From: Lanius collurio
Lineage: Eukaryota > Chordata > Aves > Passeriformes > Laniidae
Assembly: GCA_020086605.1 (NCBI GenBank)
Contig: JACBWW010000016.1
Location: forward strand, 7,310,325 to 7,374,324
DNA length: 64,000 nt
Direction of reading: 5' to 3'
Below are positions 45,130 through 58,200 of the stretch, piece by piece. Under the pieces are notes generated by a model that saw only the letters and a program-made list of their open reading frames with translations, did no database searches and was not told where the DNA came from. A program made the position numbers and the translations under genes. The first letter of the stretch is position 1; each line of letters opens with the position of its first letter.

Positions 45130-45440
45130 CGACCAAGTGCCGATGCGTGGGCATCCTCCGGTCCCTCTGTGGTCAGTGTGGAGGAGCTGCAGCCGGGCAG
45201 TGCTGGTGCCCCAGGAAGATGAGACAGAGGAGGAGGAAGGCTTGGCCAATCCGTGCTGAGGCGAGAGCCAGCGCAGCCAATCCGGGCCAACTGTGCATCT
45301 GGCCTGGAAATTGGGACACCACAGGTGGGACTGTCCTGCCCAGAGTTGGCAGTGACAACACAATCCTCACAGGTGAGTCACGCCCCTCTGACCTTTATCG
45401 AGGCATCTGGCACAGGCAGGGCTTCTGAAGCCTGGTAGCC
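45130..45440. promoter_or_regulatory. GC-rich patch with two CCAAT boxes
   Basis: The most GC- and CpG-rich stretch of the upstream half. CCAAT occurs at 45246-45250 and 45277-45281, 31 bp apart, followed on the + strand by a strong donor-like cacag|gtgagt at 45369-45374. Paired CCAAT at about this spacing is typical of NF-Y-bound promoters. It could be a distal promoter of the Reeler gene or of a plus-strand transcript, or simply part of a repeat. Confidence 0.35.
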
Positions 45441-45894
45441 TAAACCAGTATGTCGACTAAAATCAAAAGAATTATGCTAAACAAAAACCCCTTACTAATA
45501 TTTCATAAACAATTCCTGTAAAATATACTACATTAATCTTATTAGTTTGTTACCACAGAGTATTCTGCTGCTGTGTTTTTGCTTTTCTACTCCTTTCTTA
45601 CAGTTGGACATGGGAAATTCTAATGATTGTCATACTTCCAAGCATTTTCTCAGAGCAAAAAGTTAATGAGGCTCTTTCTTCTCATGCACCTTGTAGGAAG
45701 AATCTGAAGTTATTGTGACTGACCTACACTCAAAACTAAACTTTTTTTTTTAATCTGAAGAATTTTCACAAAATCTCTAGTGGAAATTGGGAGAAGTCCA
45801 AAGGCTGAATGACATATAGGATAGGATATGGATTAGCTGGATAGGGTCTACAATTATTTGTCTAGTTTATAACTGTCCAAATGCCTCTAAAATA

Positions 45895-46235
45895 CTGACA
45901 GGCCTGGGGCTTTGACCACCTCCCTAGGAAACCAGTTCCAGTGCATGACCAACCTCTCAGTAAAGAAATACTTCCCAATGCCCAGGCTGAACCTCCCCCA
46001 GCACAGCTTTGAACCATTCCAACGCATCCTCTACTAGACACCAGGGAGAAGAGATCAGCACCTCCCTCTCCACTTCCCTTTTTCAGGAAGCTGTTACAGG
46101 GCAATGAGGTCACCCCTCAGCCTCCTTTCCTTCAAGCTAGACAAGCCCAAAATCCCTTGCTGCTCCTCACAGGACATTCCTTTCAGCCCTTTAACCAGCT
46201 TTGTTGCCCTCCTCTGGAGACCTTCAAGGACCTTA
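45895..46235 (-). mobile_element. CR1 LINE fragment
   Basis: Reverse-oriented CR1: aaaccagttccagtgcatga, cctctcagtaaagaaatact, ggtcacccctcagcctcctt, ccctttaaccagctttgttg and gccctcctctgga are hallmark segments. Confidence 0.88.
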
Positions 46236-49200
46236 AGAATATGACAGACACACAGAATTCTGTGAACCTATGAGTCCATGATACCAGGAAATCCATTAAC
46301 CAAAGACTGTTCATAAGAACCTTCTTCAACTCCTTAATGTTTGTGCATTTAAAATGTATTAAAATTCAAAAGCCTGCAGCATTTTAAGAACATTATCTAT
46401 TTTTAAGATTCAGTGCATTTAACTAACTGTATTCTCTTTCGGTTAATTACCTTTAGTTAATGAGCAGCATTTTATTTACATTGTTCCATTATGAAATACG
46501 TTATTTCCTATCTGCTGCTGTCCATTGGGGAAGAGATCATAATCTTTCTTCTCTTACTGTACCACCAAACTTACCATTAATACCAATGTTATAAATAGCA
46601 ATGAAAAATCATGCTGCACACCACAAAGGCAATAGCATACTAGCAACATCATCAAATAAATTACACAGCAAAGGAATGACAACTACTCACACTAGACACA
46701 CATAACCAAAGAGATGGGATCTTTAAAATGTATAATGCAAGACCTCCCTCACAACCAGCTAGGAGATACTGAGAGGTAACCAGAGAGATCAGAACTATTT
46801 CTCCAGGCTACTTTGAGCAGCAGTGAGTACTCCATGAATATTTGATTTGACAGTCAGATAGATAAATGTCAGGCAATGAATTGCTGTAATCTCGGTAATA
46901 TGGTTATAAAGAAGTACAGATAACACAAGCAATATGCTTTTGTTGGCTGTAGCACTAATAAAATACTACTCTGAATAAGCTGGTAAAGACTCAGACCATT
47001 AGTTTACAATAAGAGAGTTGTAAACCTGCGTCCCTCTTACACAACACACTGCTTGCGGTTTGTTTCAAAGGAACAGTATTCCCACTGAACCAAACATAGG
47101 ACACTGATTCAGTATTAATTTACCCCTACTCCAGAACTGCCAGTTTAAAAAAAAGTCTTTTTCAGGTCTACACATTTTAAAGGACAATTTTGAGATCATA
47201 ATTTAAATACCAATTGAACAAGTGGTAACTCTCGACTCCAGTGAAACCATGATTACAAAATTTGCTATGTACTGAAACTCCTGTGTAGATCAACACTACG
47301 CTGTGTGCACATGGAATTCCCTGGTGCTTGGAATGCCTTCAATGCAAATCCCCGTGGGAATATTAGCCTTTTTTTTTAATCTCTGATTGTATGTAGCCCA
47401 TATGGAGTTAGCTGGTCTTTCTTTAAAATAATCACATTAGATTTGTGCCACCAACAGTGGGCCAATTCATTTTAGGAAAAAGCCAGAGATCATGGCAGAG
47501 AAGCCAGAGTCCAGAACACTGAAAAGAAGAGGATACCTACTGGGCAATGGGTAAAAATTTTAAAGGGCACGTGACAGACACAGGGGAAGTCAGCTACTCA
47601 CCTAAGCAAAAGACTGTATTGAATAAAGGACTGAAAACCCTGGCAGAGTTTTCAGTACTACTTTGTTTCTACTAAAAGCTGTTTTAACCAAATCAGACTA
47701 AGCAGCTCACTTCCTTCTTCCTCACTGACATCAGGACCTTCAAATGCCTTCATGACCCTCAACAGCTTTCTGCTTGCTCTCTGCAACATCTGAGCCAAAG
47801 GCTATTTTTAATCTGGTAGTTTACATTGCAACTGGAGATGCTAGAAAACTTCAGCTAATGCCAACACACATGTATAAATAACATGGTAAAATAGGTGGTG
47901 TTATTTTCATCAGGACCTGCTATCCTTATCTAACTGCTTTGATGTTTCCCACAGGTGATAGATATACCACTGACTCTTGGACTGTGCAGGAGACTTGACA
48001 AACTCTTTGCTCAGACACCTCACATGTGCTAGACACAATGAATGCTGTAACAGTAGCTGCTCCAAAATTATTTCAGAGAAAATGTACATAACAAGCAGTC
48101 TTACAGATATGAAGAGCTGAGTTTATAACAATTTACATCTTCTGTTAAGTAGTCCAAACTGATTCTATGGAAGAGTAAAAGTGAGTGGGAAGGGAGGGAA
48201 AGAAACTTAATTTCTTCCCAGCACTAGTTTTCATAATTCTGAAAAAACCCACAATTATTTCTGAACATCCTTGACTCTTCTTAAGTGCCAAGTGCCTTCC
48301 CAAGCTCTCTCAGTCCTTTTCTTTGTTTCTTCCTCGCTTAAACAGGAAAGGACAAGAATAATCCCTACAAATGATAGAAATAAAATTTGCCCTCCTGACA
48401 TCTATTTTGACAATAGGAGAAATTTCTGTGATATCCCACATTCCATCTCCAAAGGAAAGTGGCTTTCTCAGTGTACAGTATTAGTGCTGTAAGGGGATGT
48501 TATCTTTGCTGCAACTGTCCTGCATACCTTCTGTGTATAACTCCAGAGGGCTCAACTGAAGTTACTTTGAAAAACACTCCAGTCTAAATTTAGAGGTGAG
48601 GATTCATAATAGCTTGGTGAATTGTATCATAATGATTAAATGAAAAGACAGATTTATTTAGTCTTCCTTCAGAAACAGCATATCTTCTGCCTTATACTAG
48701 CATATCAATATTTACATCCTGTTTCCAAGGACTTAAAAGTATTGCCACATTTTTTTATTTATAAAGGAACCTTTTGCTTCCTATGCTCAATAAATAGATT
48801 CCCTTCTTGAAAAAACACCAATATATCATACAGTAATATTACACATTGCTCAAAATAACTCTAGATATAAATATGGTGTTATTCTTCAGAAAAAAAAAAT
48901 TTAGAAACCCGTTGTAAAACCTACTAAAATTTACATAATATATTTTGCACTCCCCCGAAAATATGTTAAATTTGATCTTGATAAACATTAAACTCTCTGA
49001 TAATTCAACATATCATGTATTTCTAGGAAAAAAAAAAGAAAAGAAAATTCTCTTTTCCTACTTATTAAAAAATTTCAACTCTTTGTTGTCTTTAATGTCT
49101 TCTCTTTGCTCATGTTAGCCCTTTTCCTGTCAGATTTATACCCTGCCAACATTAGTGTAAAAAATAAGTAACTCTATAAATAACAAAATGGTTCACACCC

Positions 49201-50764
49201 CAAAAGTCCTAGATAGATGATGTCACTGGGAGCCTTTCATGAGAATTAGTGAGCAAAAAAAAGGTTTGACTTGACTTGACATTAGAAGAGAAAGGGAGTG
49301 ATCAAATGGATTGCTTCTACCAAACCTTTTGTGTCACAGTAGAGAGGAGGGTGAACAAGACTGTGCAGAGGTGATGGATGCCGTGCACTTACGTGCTGCT
49401 CAGGAGAAACACCCGACATGAACAGCACATACAAGAGCAATGACATATGAACATTGCATCACCTTATCTCATGCATTGTGCAAGCTAACAAGTAGTATTG
49501 TCCCTATGTGCTTTTAAGGTGAGTGCTTGGGTGTGGCTGCAAATGTATGCAATACTTCATCTAAGCCACAGCCTACCATTTGTTAGTGACTTACCAGACA
49601 CTATATTCAGATTTAAGTAAACCTAAACATCTGTTAATGGAATGGAAGAAATAGTAGCAGAAGGATCCCACTGTCAAGAAATGCAGTCCACAAGAAAACT
49701 GAAGACTTAATATTAACAATCAAAATTCACTGTTTTCCTAGTCACAGAGAAGATAAATGATCTCTTTTACATGCATCACCTACTGGTATTCTTGAAAAAT
49801 TCTCTTTGATTGTAATTTGTATTTATAGATCCAGAATACTTCAAATACAGTTGAAATATGTTCACAGGCTATGTCTAAGTCCCTGTGCCTTAGAGAACAC
49901 CCCTGCATAGTGGGGTTAAGGCAGTGCATTATGCACTCACAAGTGAGCAGCTGGGATTCAGACATGTAAATTCAGCTTTAGAGCTTCTGCCAATCCAACA
50001 GTACTGGGTCAAAACTAGCACAGGTATAGGATACAAAACTGGCTTGTATAAACTCACATTGCTGATGTACTCTCAGTCATTGAAAAATTTTTGTTGCTTA
50101 GGCTAACTGCATTTTGGCTAATTTGGGAGACACAACATTGCATGTCTGTAACAGATATCTGTGAGACCTGCACTACTGTGTGCTCAAACAAGGCATTAAT
50201 CTGTTATTAATAAACATAGAGCTGCAGTTTATAAGAGTTTCTTTTGATCTCTCAGGTGAAGAGGGAGGTGTCCTTGCTAGTGGACATTCCTTTGGAATTC
50301 AAAATTAACTTTAAACACTTGCTATTCACTCCTTCAAAAGAGAGTCTAAAGGAAGTAGATTGCTTATCTTTGTGTCAATCTATACAGGTTGTTCCTAGGT
50401 AAGAGAATGTCACTGTAGATTTGGGGAGTTCCAGGTTCATCATTTACAGAAGCCAAAAAGCTGTCATCCTAGAAAGAGACATACTTTTTTATGGGAAGAA
50501 AGGTTGTCTAATTTTGCCTAACTACATGTGCACAACTACTCCAGAGTAGAAAGGAAGTAGAGGAGAGAGGGAAGGTATGATGGGCTTGTGTGGTTTCCAA
50601 TAGTATCACATTCCCAAGAATTAGCCAGTTAATAATATATTTTGCAGGACATGATCAACAAGGCATTTGATATTGTACAGGTTTCCAGCAACAAATAGTA
50701 ACACTTCCACTGCATTTTTCCTGTTTGTCTCTCAACACACCTTGCAAACAGTAATGAAGTAATC
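46236..50764. other. Intergenic, nothing recognised
   Basis: 4.5 kb of AT-rich sequence with scattered short poly-A and poly-T runs. No ORF, RNA gene or named repeat that I can support. Confidence 0.5.
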
Positions 50765-50885
50765 CCCATAGCTCCCTGTGAGGCAGGGAAGTATTACTGT
50801 TGCTACCTAATTCTGCAGATGAGGAAACCAAGTCACAGAGGGATTAAGTGACTCTGCCAAGGTCATATAGAAAGTCTGCTGCCAC
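50765..50885 (-). mobile_element. MIR-like ancient SINE fragment
   Basis: The core gcagatgaggaaaccaagtc, acagagggattaagtgactc and tgccaaggtcatatag matches the inverted MIR core (gatgaggaaactgaggcaca, gttaagtgacttgcccaagg). Confidence 0.72.
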
Positions 50886-51354
50886 TCATGGTATGCGTCA
50901 GTCCTTGTCAGCACTCAGTGACACTCCCTGAAAAGTTCACTCAACCCCTTTCTCTGCATAGGGCAGCATCTTTAAGATTTCATAAGTATAATCTTCCACC
51001 GTAACCTTGACTGAAAGAAGAAACTTCATCAGCCCAGGTCAAAGTCAGGCTGAGTATGATTTCTTGCTTTATTTATTAGGACTCTTGATTATCTACAGGA
51101 TTCTACCTTATTTTCACCTCTGACCGAAATTCTTCCTAGTGGACTCCTCTAATTTAAACCTAAGTAGGTGGGCAGGACAATATCCATACAATAAATACAT
51201 GCAGTAATTATTTTCAAAGATTCATACATATTTCTCTCAGGACACAAACCTTCCCATTTCTACTCCTGCACTTAAAACTCTCCACCATTCTTTCCTATAC
51301 AATATAAATCAGCTCAAAGTTTCATAAATTCATGCCATACAATGTACATATATT

Positions 51355-51355
<1 letters not shown>

Positions 51356-51391
<36 letters not shown>
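51356..51391. repeat. (AC)n microsatellite
   Basis: About 17 copies of AC, flanked by tatatttata and atatag. Confidence 0.95.
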
Positions 51392-51394
<3 letters not shown>

Positions 51395-52114
51395 GGTAGC
51401 ATAATACCTTCTATACAGACAGTGTTACACGACAGATGGGAATATCTAAGTGTATAGAGCAAAAAATAGCAAGGATAATCTAAAAAAAAATAAACCACAC
51501 ATCCTGAAGTCTTTCACTGTTACAGTAACTATCCAAACAAACTCTCTGATGTATTTTATGTGTAAGCACTTATGTGATGCATTTCACATCTTATTTCCTT
51601 GTGTTTGTGTACCAGAACAGTTACTGGACTTAATTTGGATTTCTTAAGTGGACCTCATGTGTGACCTGCACAGTGAACAGTGCTTTTTGCTCAGTTTAAA
51701 CAGAAATACTGAGATTCAGCCACAGCGAATCAAAATGCCCACTGATGAATCAGTATGTTTAAGGTACGAGACCAGGTCAACCAGAACCATTTCTTCTATA
51801 TTGTTCATACTAGGTTTCTGGTGCTACATCAAACTAATGAGAACCTCCTTCTCCTCTTTCACCTTCTTCAAACTGAGATCTAGGATTCTTGCATTCTAAT
51901 CTGTTTCTACTTAAAAGCAATGCTATGCCAATAATAGCAAAGTTCTTAAATTATATTGCTCGAAAAGTAGCAGAGTTGCTCTTGGTACTTTTCTTTCACT
52001 TATTCCATAATTGAGCTTTTCAGATCATTCATTCATAGCACTGCTCCAAAATCAGGAGTGCCTTTTTTTTGAGGACAAAAGTAGTCATTCTGTAAATAAA
52101 AATATAGGCATGAG

Positions 52115-52262
52115 AGCTGGAGGAGCTGTCATCTATTCCTTGCTCTGTCACAAATTTCCTGTATGACTCTAACAAGTCATTAATTTCTATATGTCTCATC
52201 TAGAAAATGAGATAATGACATTTAACTATTTCATTGGCAGGCTTAATGGTTGTGAAATTTGC
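52115..52262 (+). mobile_element. MIR-like ancient SINE fragment
   Basis: ttgctctgtcacaaatttcc, tgtatgactctaacaagtca, tctcatctagaaaatgagat and ggttgtgaaat follow the order of the MIR consensus (ctctgccac, gtgaccttgggcaagt, cctcatctgtaaaatg, gggttgt). Confidence 0.65.
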
Positions 52263-55200
52263 TGAGCTTCTTGGATGGAAAGAAGTTGCTGTCAGAGTCA
52301 ACAGTAATAGCATGATTATGTTTGGTAGTAAGGTTATAGGAGAGTCCTTTTGTAACAATATCACAATTCTGCATTACACAGAGAAGGCTGGCTAATCAAG
52401 TGAGTCACTCAGTGAGAAATTTGTGGTTTACTTTACTTGTGGTATCTGTGCACACAGTCTGGACCCCAAAATCAAGATAAATTTTTAACGCCCTGTAAGT
52501 CTGTGGAAAGAGATACCTCCTTTAGAAAATAAAATATCCTTTCTCTACTGTTAGAATCCAACTGCAAACATCAGCCTTCAAAAGATTTAGAAACATGCCT
52601 GTGGGCTTTCAAATCTGCTATGGATTAGTACAACCCATCATGTGACAGATCAGTCATAGACAGTAGCACATATATTGATTTTTGTTGATTTTCCTTCTGA
52701 TATTCTAGAAAGCAAAGGGACTTGAACTAATGTATCTGGCATTCACATACTCTTAGATGGGAATGTATCTGTGGATTCTGAACACATTTGTGAAAAAATA
52801 TCTAATTCATTCAGCTAGTGGAAACCACAGTAACTTAGGGTCTCTAAAAAACCCCACATAACCTTCTTGGAAAACCCTTGTGGATGTAGGTATCTAATGT
52901 TAGATACACATACACAGTATTTTTAATTTCCTAAAGCTTCACCTCTCTCCAGTGTCCCATCATCTCTCTTCTTCTCATCTATATTTGCTGGAGTTTGGGT
53001 TTCTTTATGTTTATATTCCTTTAATTGAGAAGACGATGGGGTATCAAATATGCTTCTAAATTGCTTTTGGCCATGAAAAATGTGATGGCTATCTCCTACA
53101 ACCTCAAATAACTCATGCTGACAAAATGATTGGTAACATTTTTGGGCAACAACCTGAAACCAACGCTTCTGCTTCCACCATAGCAATCCTCATTTCATTT
53201 GTAGTAAGAGATTATACTGGTCACTTAAATTCTTTGTGATGTTTTAACATTGGTAAAACATCAATGACCATGTGTTGTTTCCCTCTTCAAAGTAAAACAT
53301 CACCTGAAGGTGATCTGTTTCTGTATGCTGTAAATAGCCAATACCCCGCAACTGAAAAATCTTGATATCCACATCCAGTGAGTACAGGAAATAAAAAGCC
53401 ATCTTTTTACTTGAGAAAAGAACTTAATAAAGCATTCCTTTTCACCAAATTCATGTTACTATATACCAAGGAAGAACAGCAGCATTACATAATTGACAAC
53501 ATAGTATGTAAGAGACAGAGAAAGCTATTCTTCTGTCCTTGTCTACAGATGACATTCTCAAAGGTAAACATGGGATTATAGTTATGTATTAGAACCATAG
53601 CAGAAATAAAGTCTTCCAATCATAGTGGCACTACAAACTGTAGCACTGGTCCATTCAATTCACAGTGCTTTAAAAATCTAACTGAATTTTCTCTAGGAAA
53701 AACCATCTGTTTGCAGGAGAGCCACAGAAAAAAATATGAGATCTTGGAACAATTATGATGTTCACATATTATTCGGTCAAACACAGGGCAACTAGCTAGA
53801 TAAACAGCATTTAAGATTTCAGCACACCATTTTGCAATGGTATACTGAAATCCCTCCGAAGCAACACAGCTGAATAGGATCCTCTCACACCTGTCACATT
53901 TGATGGCATCATATCTTAAAGATCAGGACATTCCACAACACCACACTGGTGCCTATTGAACTACTGTATCATCGGAAAGTGAATAATTCTGAGTGGGACC
54001 AAAAGGTGTAATTTGAATAGATTTGTAGCTAGTTGCACTTTTCATTTCTATCCCCAAATTAGTTGATTCACATCAACAAAAGCAAAACAAAAGACCCATT
54101 ATGAAATATGTGTCCAGAACTCTTACAGTGAGTCAGCAGGTTAAAATATTCATTCTGCAACTAGCAAGTTTGGAAACACATGATCTGATTAGTCAAAATC
54201 CCTAAAAGAAGAACAAATTACCATCTACTATAACAAATCTCAAAAACTCAATAATAAATGAATTTAAATAGGAATGCACAGTTTGACAGTGAATGTTTCT
54301 GTTTGGTAGTGCTAACTCTGTTAGTATTAGTACTTTAAATCAGTGACAAATTATGAATTATTATGTTAAGATTAGAAATTAGATCCAGGAATACCTGGAC
54401 AGACTGCTCCACTTCTCTTACTGTTTTCTGTCTGGTTCTGTACTCAGTAAACCGTTTACAACAAGAATAATCTCAATATAGATTTCTACTAAGGTTCTCA
54501 ATTAAGACCCTTGCAAGAAAAATGATAGAAGATATGCTACAGGAGACAGCATTAAATCTCTGAAAACTCTCAGACTAACTTTACTCTGAATTTTAAAACA
54601 AGAAGGTTCATCTCTTTTGCAGATAGCTGAAAAATAGATGAACTGTAGCAAGATCTATCCAACGCCTAAAACTGATCATCCACTAAAGCTGAGACTTTTC
54701 TAGCATGTGTTTATACTCTAGATTCTCTAGTTTTAAAATTACATCAGGGCATCTAAGTTCCAAATGTTTGCTTTCAGCAAAAGGAATGCAGTAACTACTC
54801 TGTCTAAGCTGATCTCACTGACAGGTCTGGACAGGTCTACACTTGCTTACAAAAACATTGAGATTTATAGCTGAGAATGAGTCCTACTTTTAACTGAGAA
54901 GGCAGTGTCTGCCAGCAGGACCTAACACTCAGTGCAGAAAAATGTGAGCTTGGCATGACTAAGGTAGGCATTAGAAGATATACAGCTGGGAGTGGATGAA
55001 CTGGAATGGGCAAGGTCGAGAGTATTAAAATTTGGCCTATTTCTTCTAATGAAATGCTCACAGAAGGATTGTACAGGGACAAGGTACCATGCAGTTGGTA
55101 TGTAAAAATAGCAGAAGTAAACTACTCCTCAAACAAAGTATTAGGAAGAAGGTGTATGATGAGTTCACGTAAATTAGAAATTTTTAAAAATATGAGAAAA

Positions 55201-58200
55201 TGGGGGGAGGCATTTAAAACATTGAAGGAAGAAATTAAAGTTTACTCATTTCCCCCCTAAACCTTGCTCTTGAAATCTTTTTGGCTAGATGAGTGGAAAA
55301 AGATATAATACTGTGCATGAATCTCAGCCAGCTCATTCTCAAACTCCCCAGGTGATTATCTTTCCATCTAATTTGAACTGTGTGAAATTATAAAGCACAT
55401 ACCATACCATGCAGCTACAGCAATTACTGTGCCAAGATTGCAGAGCTCTTAAATTGGACAAACTCTTCTGCCTTGCTAAGAAGGCATAAGTGTATAAACA
55501 TTGAAATGAGAAAAGTAAAAAGGGAAGAAAAGGAGCCAGAAAAGTGAAGTACTCTACTGGACTTAGTCCCCAAATTAAGAGCTGCAAACAATACACAATT
55601 TCCACCTTAACATTTTCAAAACTTCAAGTTTGAGTGACCCTAAAGGAGCTCTAAAGGACTGAGAATACTATTAGACATTACCTTCAAATGCAGCTCTTTA
55701 CCTATCAGCTTTTTGTGAGAGCAATTAGAGGTCTTTGAAAGTCATAAGCTTTCTATTTCTTCCTATATAACCCCCCATGCAGACAGTTACAAGAGCAAGG
55801 CAGAGATAATCAACAAAATGGTCAGGGGCCTAGGTAGTCTCTGAGTTAAATTTGCTCCTTTTTCCTATCTCAATATTAAATGTTTAATGGGCAACTACAG
55901 GAAGTTTATAATTTCACAGCATAAAAATTAACTTTCAGTATACTTCATGTTTGTAATATATGGTGTTAGTAAGTACAGAGTAGAGAAACTAAATCTCTCT
56001 ATCATTCATATATATAAAATAAACCTCAAATTGTAATTTCTAGGTGCTTAGCTGCAAGGTACCTGAAGTTTTATACATTTATAATTTATATTCCGTTAAA
56101 GTGACATTTAATTGCAGAGGCCCATTTTGTTGGAAGGGTTCAACACAAAGTTCAAAGGCTGACACTGACCTAGAGGCCTAGGGAAGTGGGATGGCCCTTA
56201 ATTTATCATGAATTAATTTTGTCATTAGTGGAGACACATCACAAAATTTTCTGGCCTCTCAGTTAATGTTAACTTTGATTCCAATTCTGTCACTGTAGAA
56301 ACACAGTCTAGTTGGATACACGTTCCTCAGTATGCTGCGGCAGCTGGATGCAGAAGATGTGGAGATGAGAAAAAACCTAACAGAAATTCTGAGCAAATTC
56401 ATTTTGAGACATCCAACTGATAGGCTTTTGCCCTGCCTCCCCCGCCAGAGAAGGAAAATATTGACAGTATTTTAAGTACTAAGAACAAGGATTACTATTT
56501 TTCCATCCCCTTAGGTTTGTATGGTTGAATTTGCAGTCCTGGATTCTCAGCGCTCTTGCTTTTCTAGCCAAAGGGGAGACTGCTGCTCTCGAACTCTCTC
56601 ACACCAACACTGAGGCTGGACCAAAATCTAATGGTTCCCACAGCTCTGGCTTTGGAAGTCATTGATCTGCAACGCCACTTGTGGAAATGACAAACTGAAC
56701 TTCTTGTAAGCAGTTGAGAGAGACATTTCACGGCATTCAATAACAATTTATTAGAACTGTTCATGTATTTTAAAAATGTGAATAATAGTAAATTAGAGTA
56801 GTGTTTTCCACTTACTCCTAAAACAGGAACATTTGAATGCCTTCAAGACACAAACTTCTAGGTATGTTTATTTTAGTCAGACCCTTTTTGGCCATCCTCT
56901 TGTATATCAGAAATCTTGCAAAATTGTTTCTTTAATTTTTGAGCAATACAAGACTGAGAAACACAGGCTGCAGCATTACTGAACTAAACACTTTTCATTG
57001 CAGTGAAAAGTTGAACGGTGCAACCATGAGTTTTTTATTGCAACATGGGAGCAGGTTTAATTGACACTGTCCTACAGAAACAGGGGTCCAGTAAGGCCCT
57101 GAATTTCTGTCTAAACAAACACAAATGGTGGATAATGGAGATAATCTGCAAAATCAGGAAAAAAGAAAAAAATATGAGAGATGGCTGAAAATTGCATCTA
57201 TTTAAGTCTCCGTGTCCAGTTTTAACAACAACAGAAAGCCAGAAACTAAAATGCAAGTGTAGCATTGGTGGCACTCAGATTTCAACCCAGTCGCATCTAT
57301 TTATTTTGAGAGAGAACAGAGAAAGAGGAGGGAGGGGTTTGTGAGAGAGCCAAAGCAGTGCTTCATGTTTCATCATATCCTGTTTTCAACAGTTTCATTA
57401 GACTTACCCTACAATTAATTTTAGGAGAGGATCTTGCAGCACCCTAAGGATGTCTGCTCTTTCCTGGCTTTGTGCTGCAGAATCTCACACTGAACTGATG
57501 ATAATTCTAAGCCATAAACATTTTCCAAGTTCATCAATGGTCTGTAAAGCAAATTATTTGCTGCATTCTAAAGCTCTAGATGACAGATTAGTCTTCACTT
57601 GGAATGCTGGGGAGTTTGTAACACACCTTAGTAATCTGATCTACTTCATACTTGATCAACTATGACCTATTGATATTATTTAGGAGCTTAGAATGACAAA
57701 AATTTAAATTTTTCAAAAATTGTTTTCTTGACAGGCAGAAATCCAGTGGATCACACAAAACTGAAGTGCTAATGAAGAATGAAAATTAAAAGCATAGCAT
57801 ATACTATATGAGGGGCTAATGTAATTTTCAATAACAAGGCTAAAACCATCTGTAGAGCATGTTCAGAGTACTGGATAGATTAGAGGCAAATTAATAAGTA
57901 TAGAATCAGGTATTTTTTAGACTATTTTTCCTTTAAAGAGTGTTTATTAATAAAATAAAAGTATTTCATGATAAAAGGTTGAATTTAATATGAGAGAAGA
58001 TGTATCAATATCTGAGCTGCAGTTTAAAGTATCTTTTTTTTGTGGTATTGAATAAAAACAGGTTTCTAAAAATGAAGCTTGGGAACCACTAACAGCAATG
58101 TCACTTTTAGTACCAGAGGATAATGGTAATTATGTGCTCCACTTGCAAGCATAGCAAAATTATACTTAGTGTTATGAAAATAGGAGGGTGTCTGCTTCAA

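Noticed and set aside
44939..45259. 106-residue plus-strand ORF with an acceptor-like tccttttcctag before DTPDEPETYSLAFENK
   Set aside because: No domain, no paired exon, and the frame passes into unrelated GC-rich sequence.
45147..45428. 93-residue plus-strand ORF in the GC-rich patch, overlapping ORFs in other frames
   Set aside because: Open frames in several phases on both strands reflect GC-rich composition; no recognisable domain.
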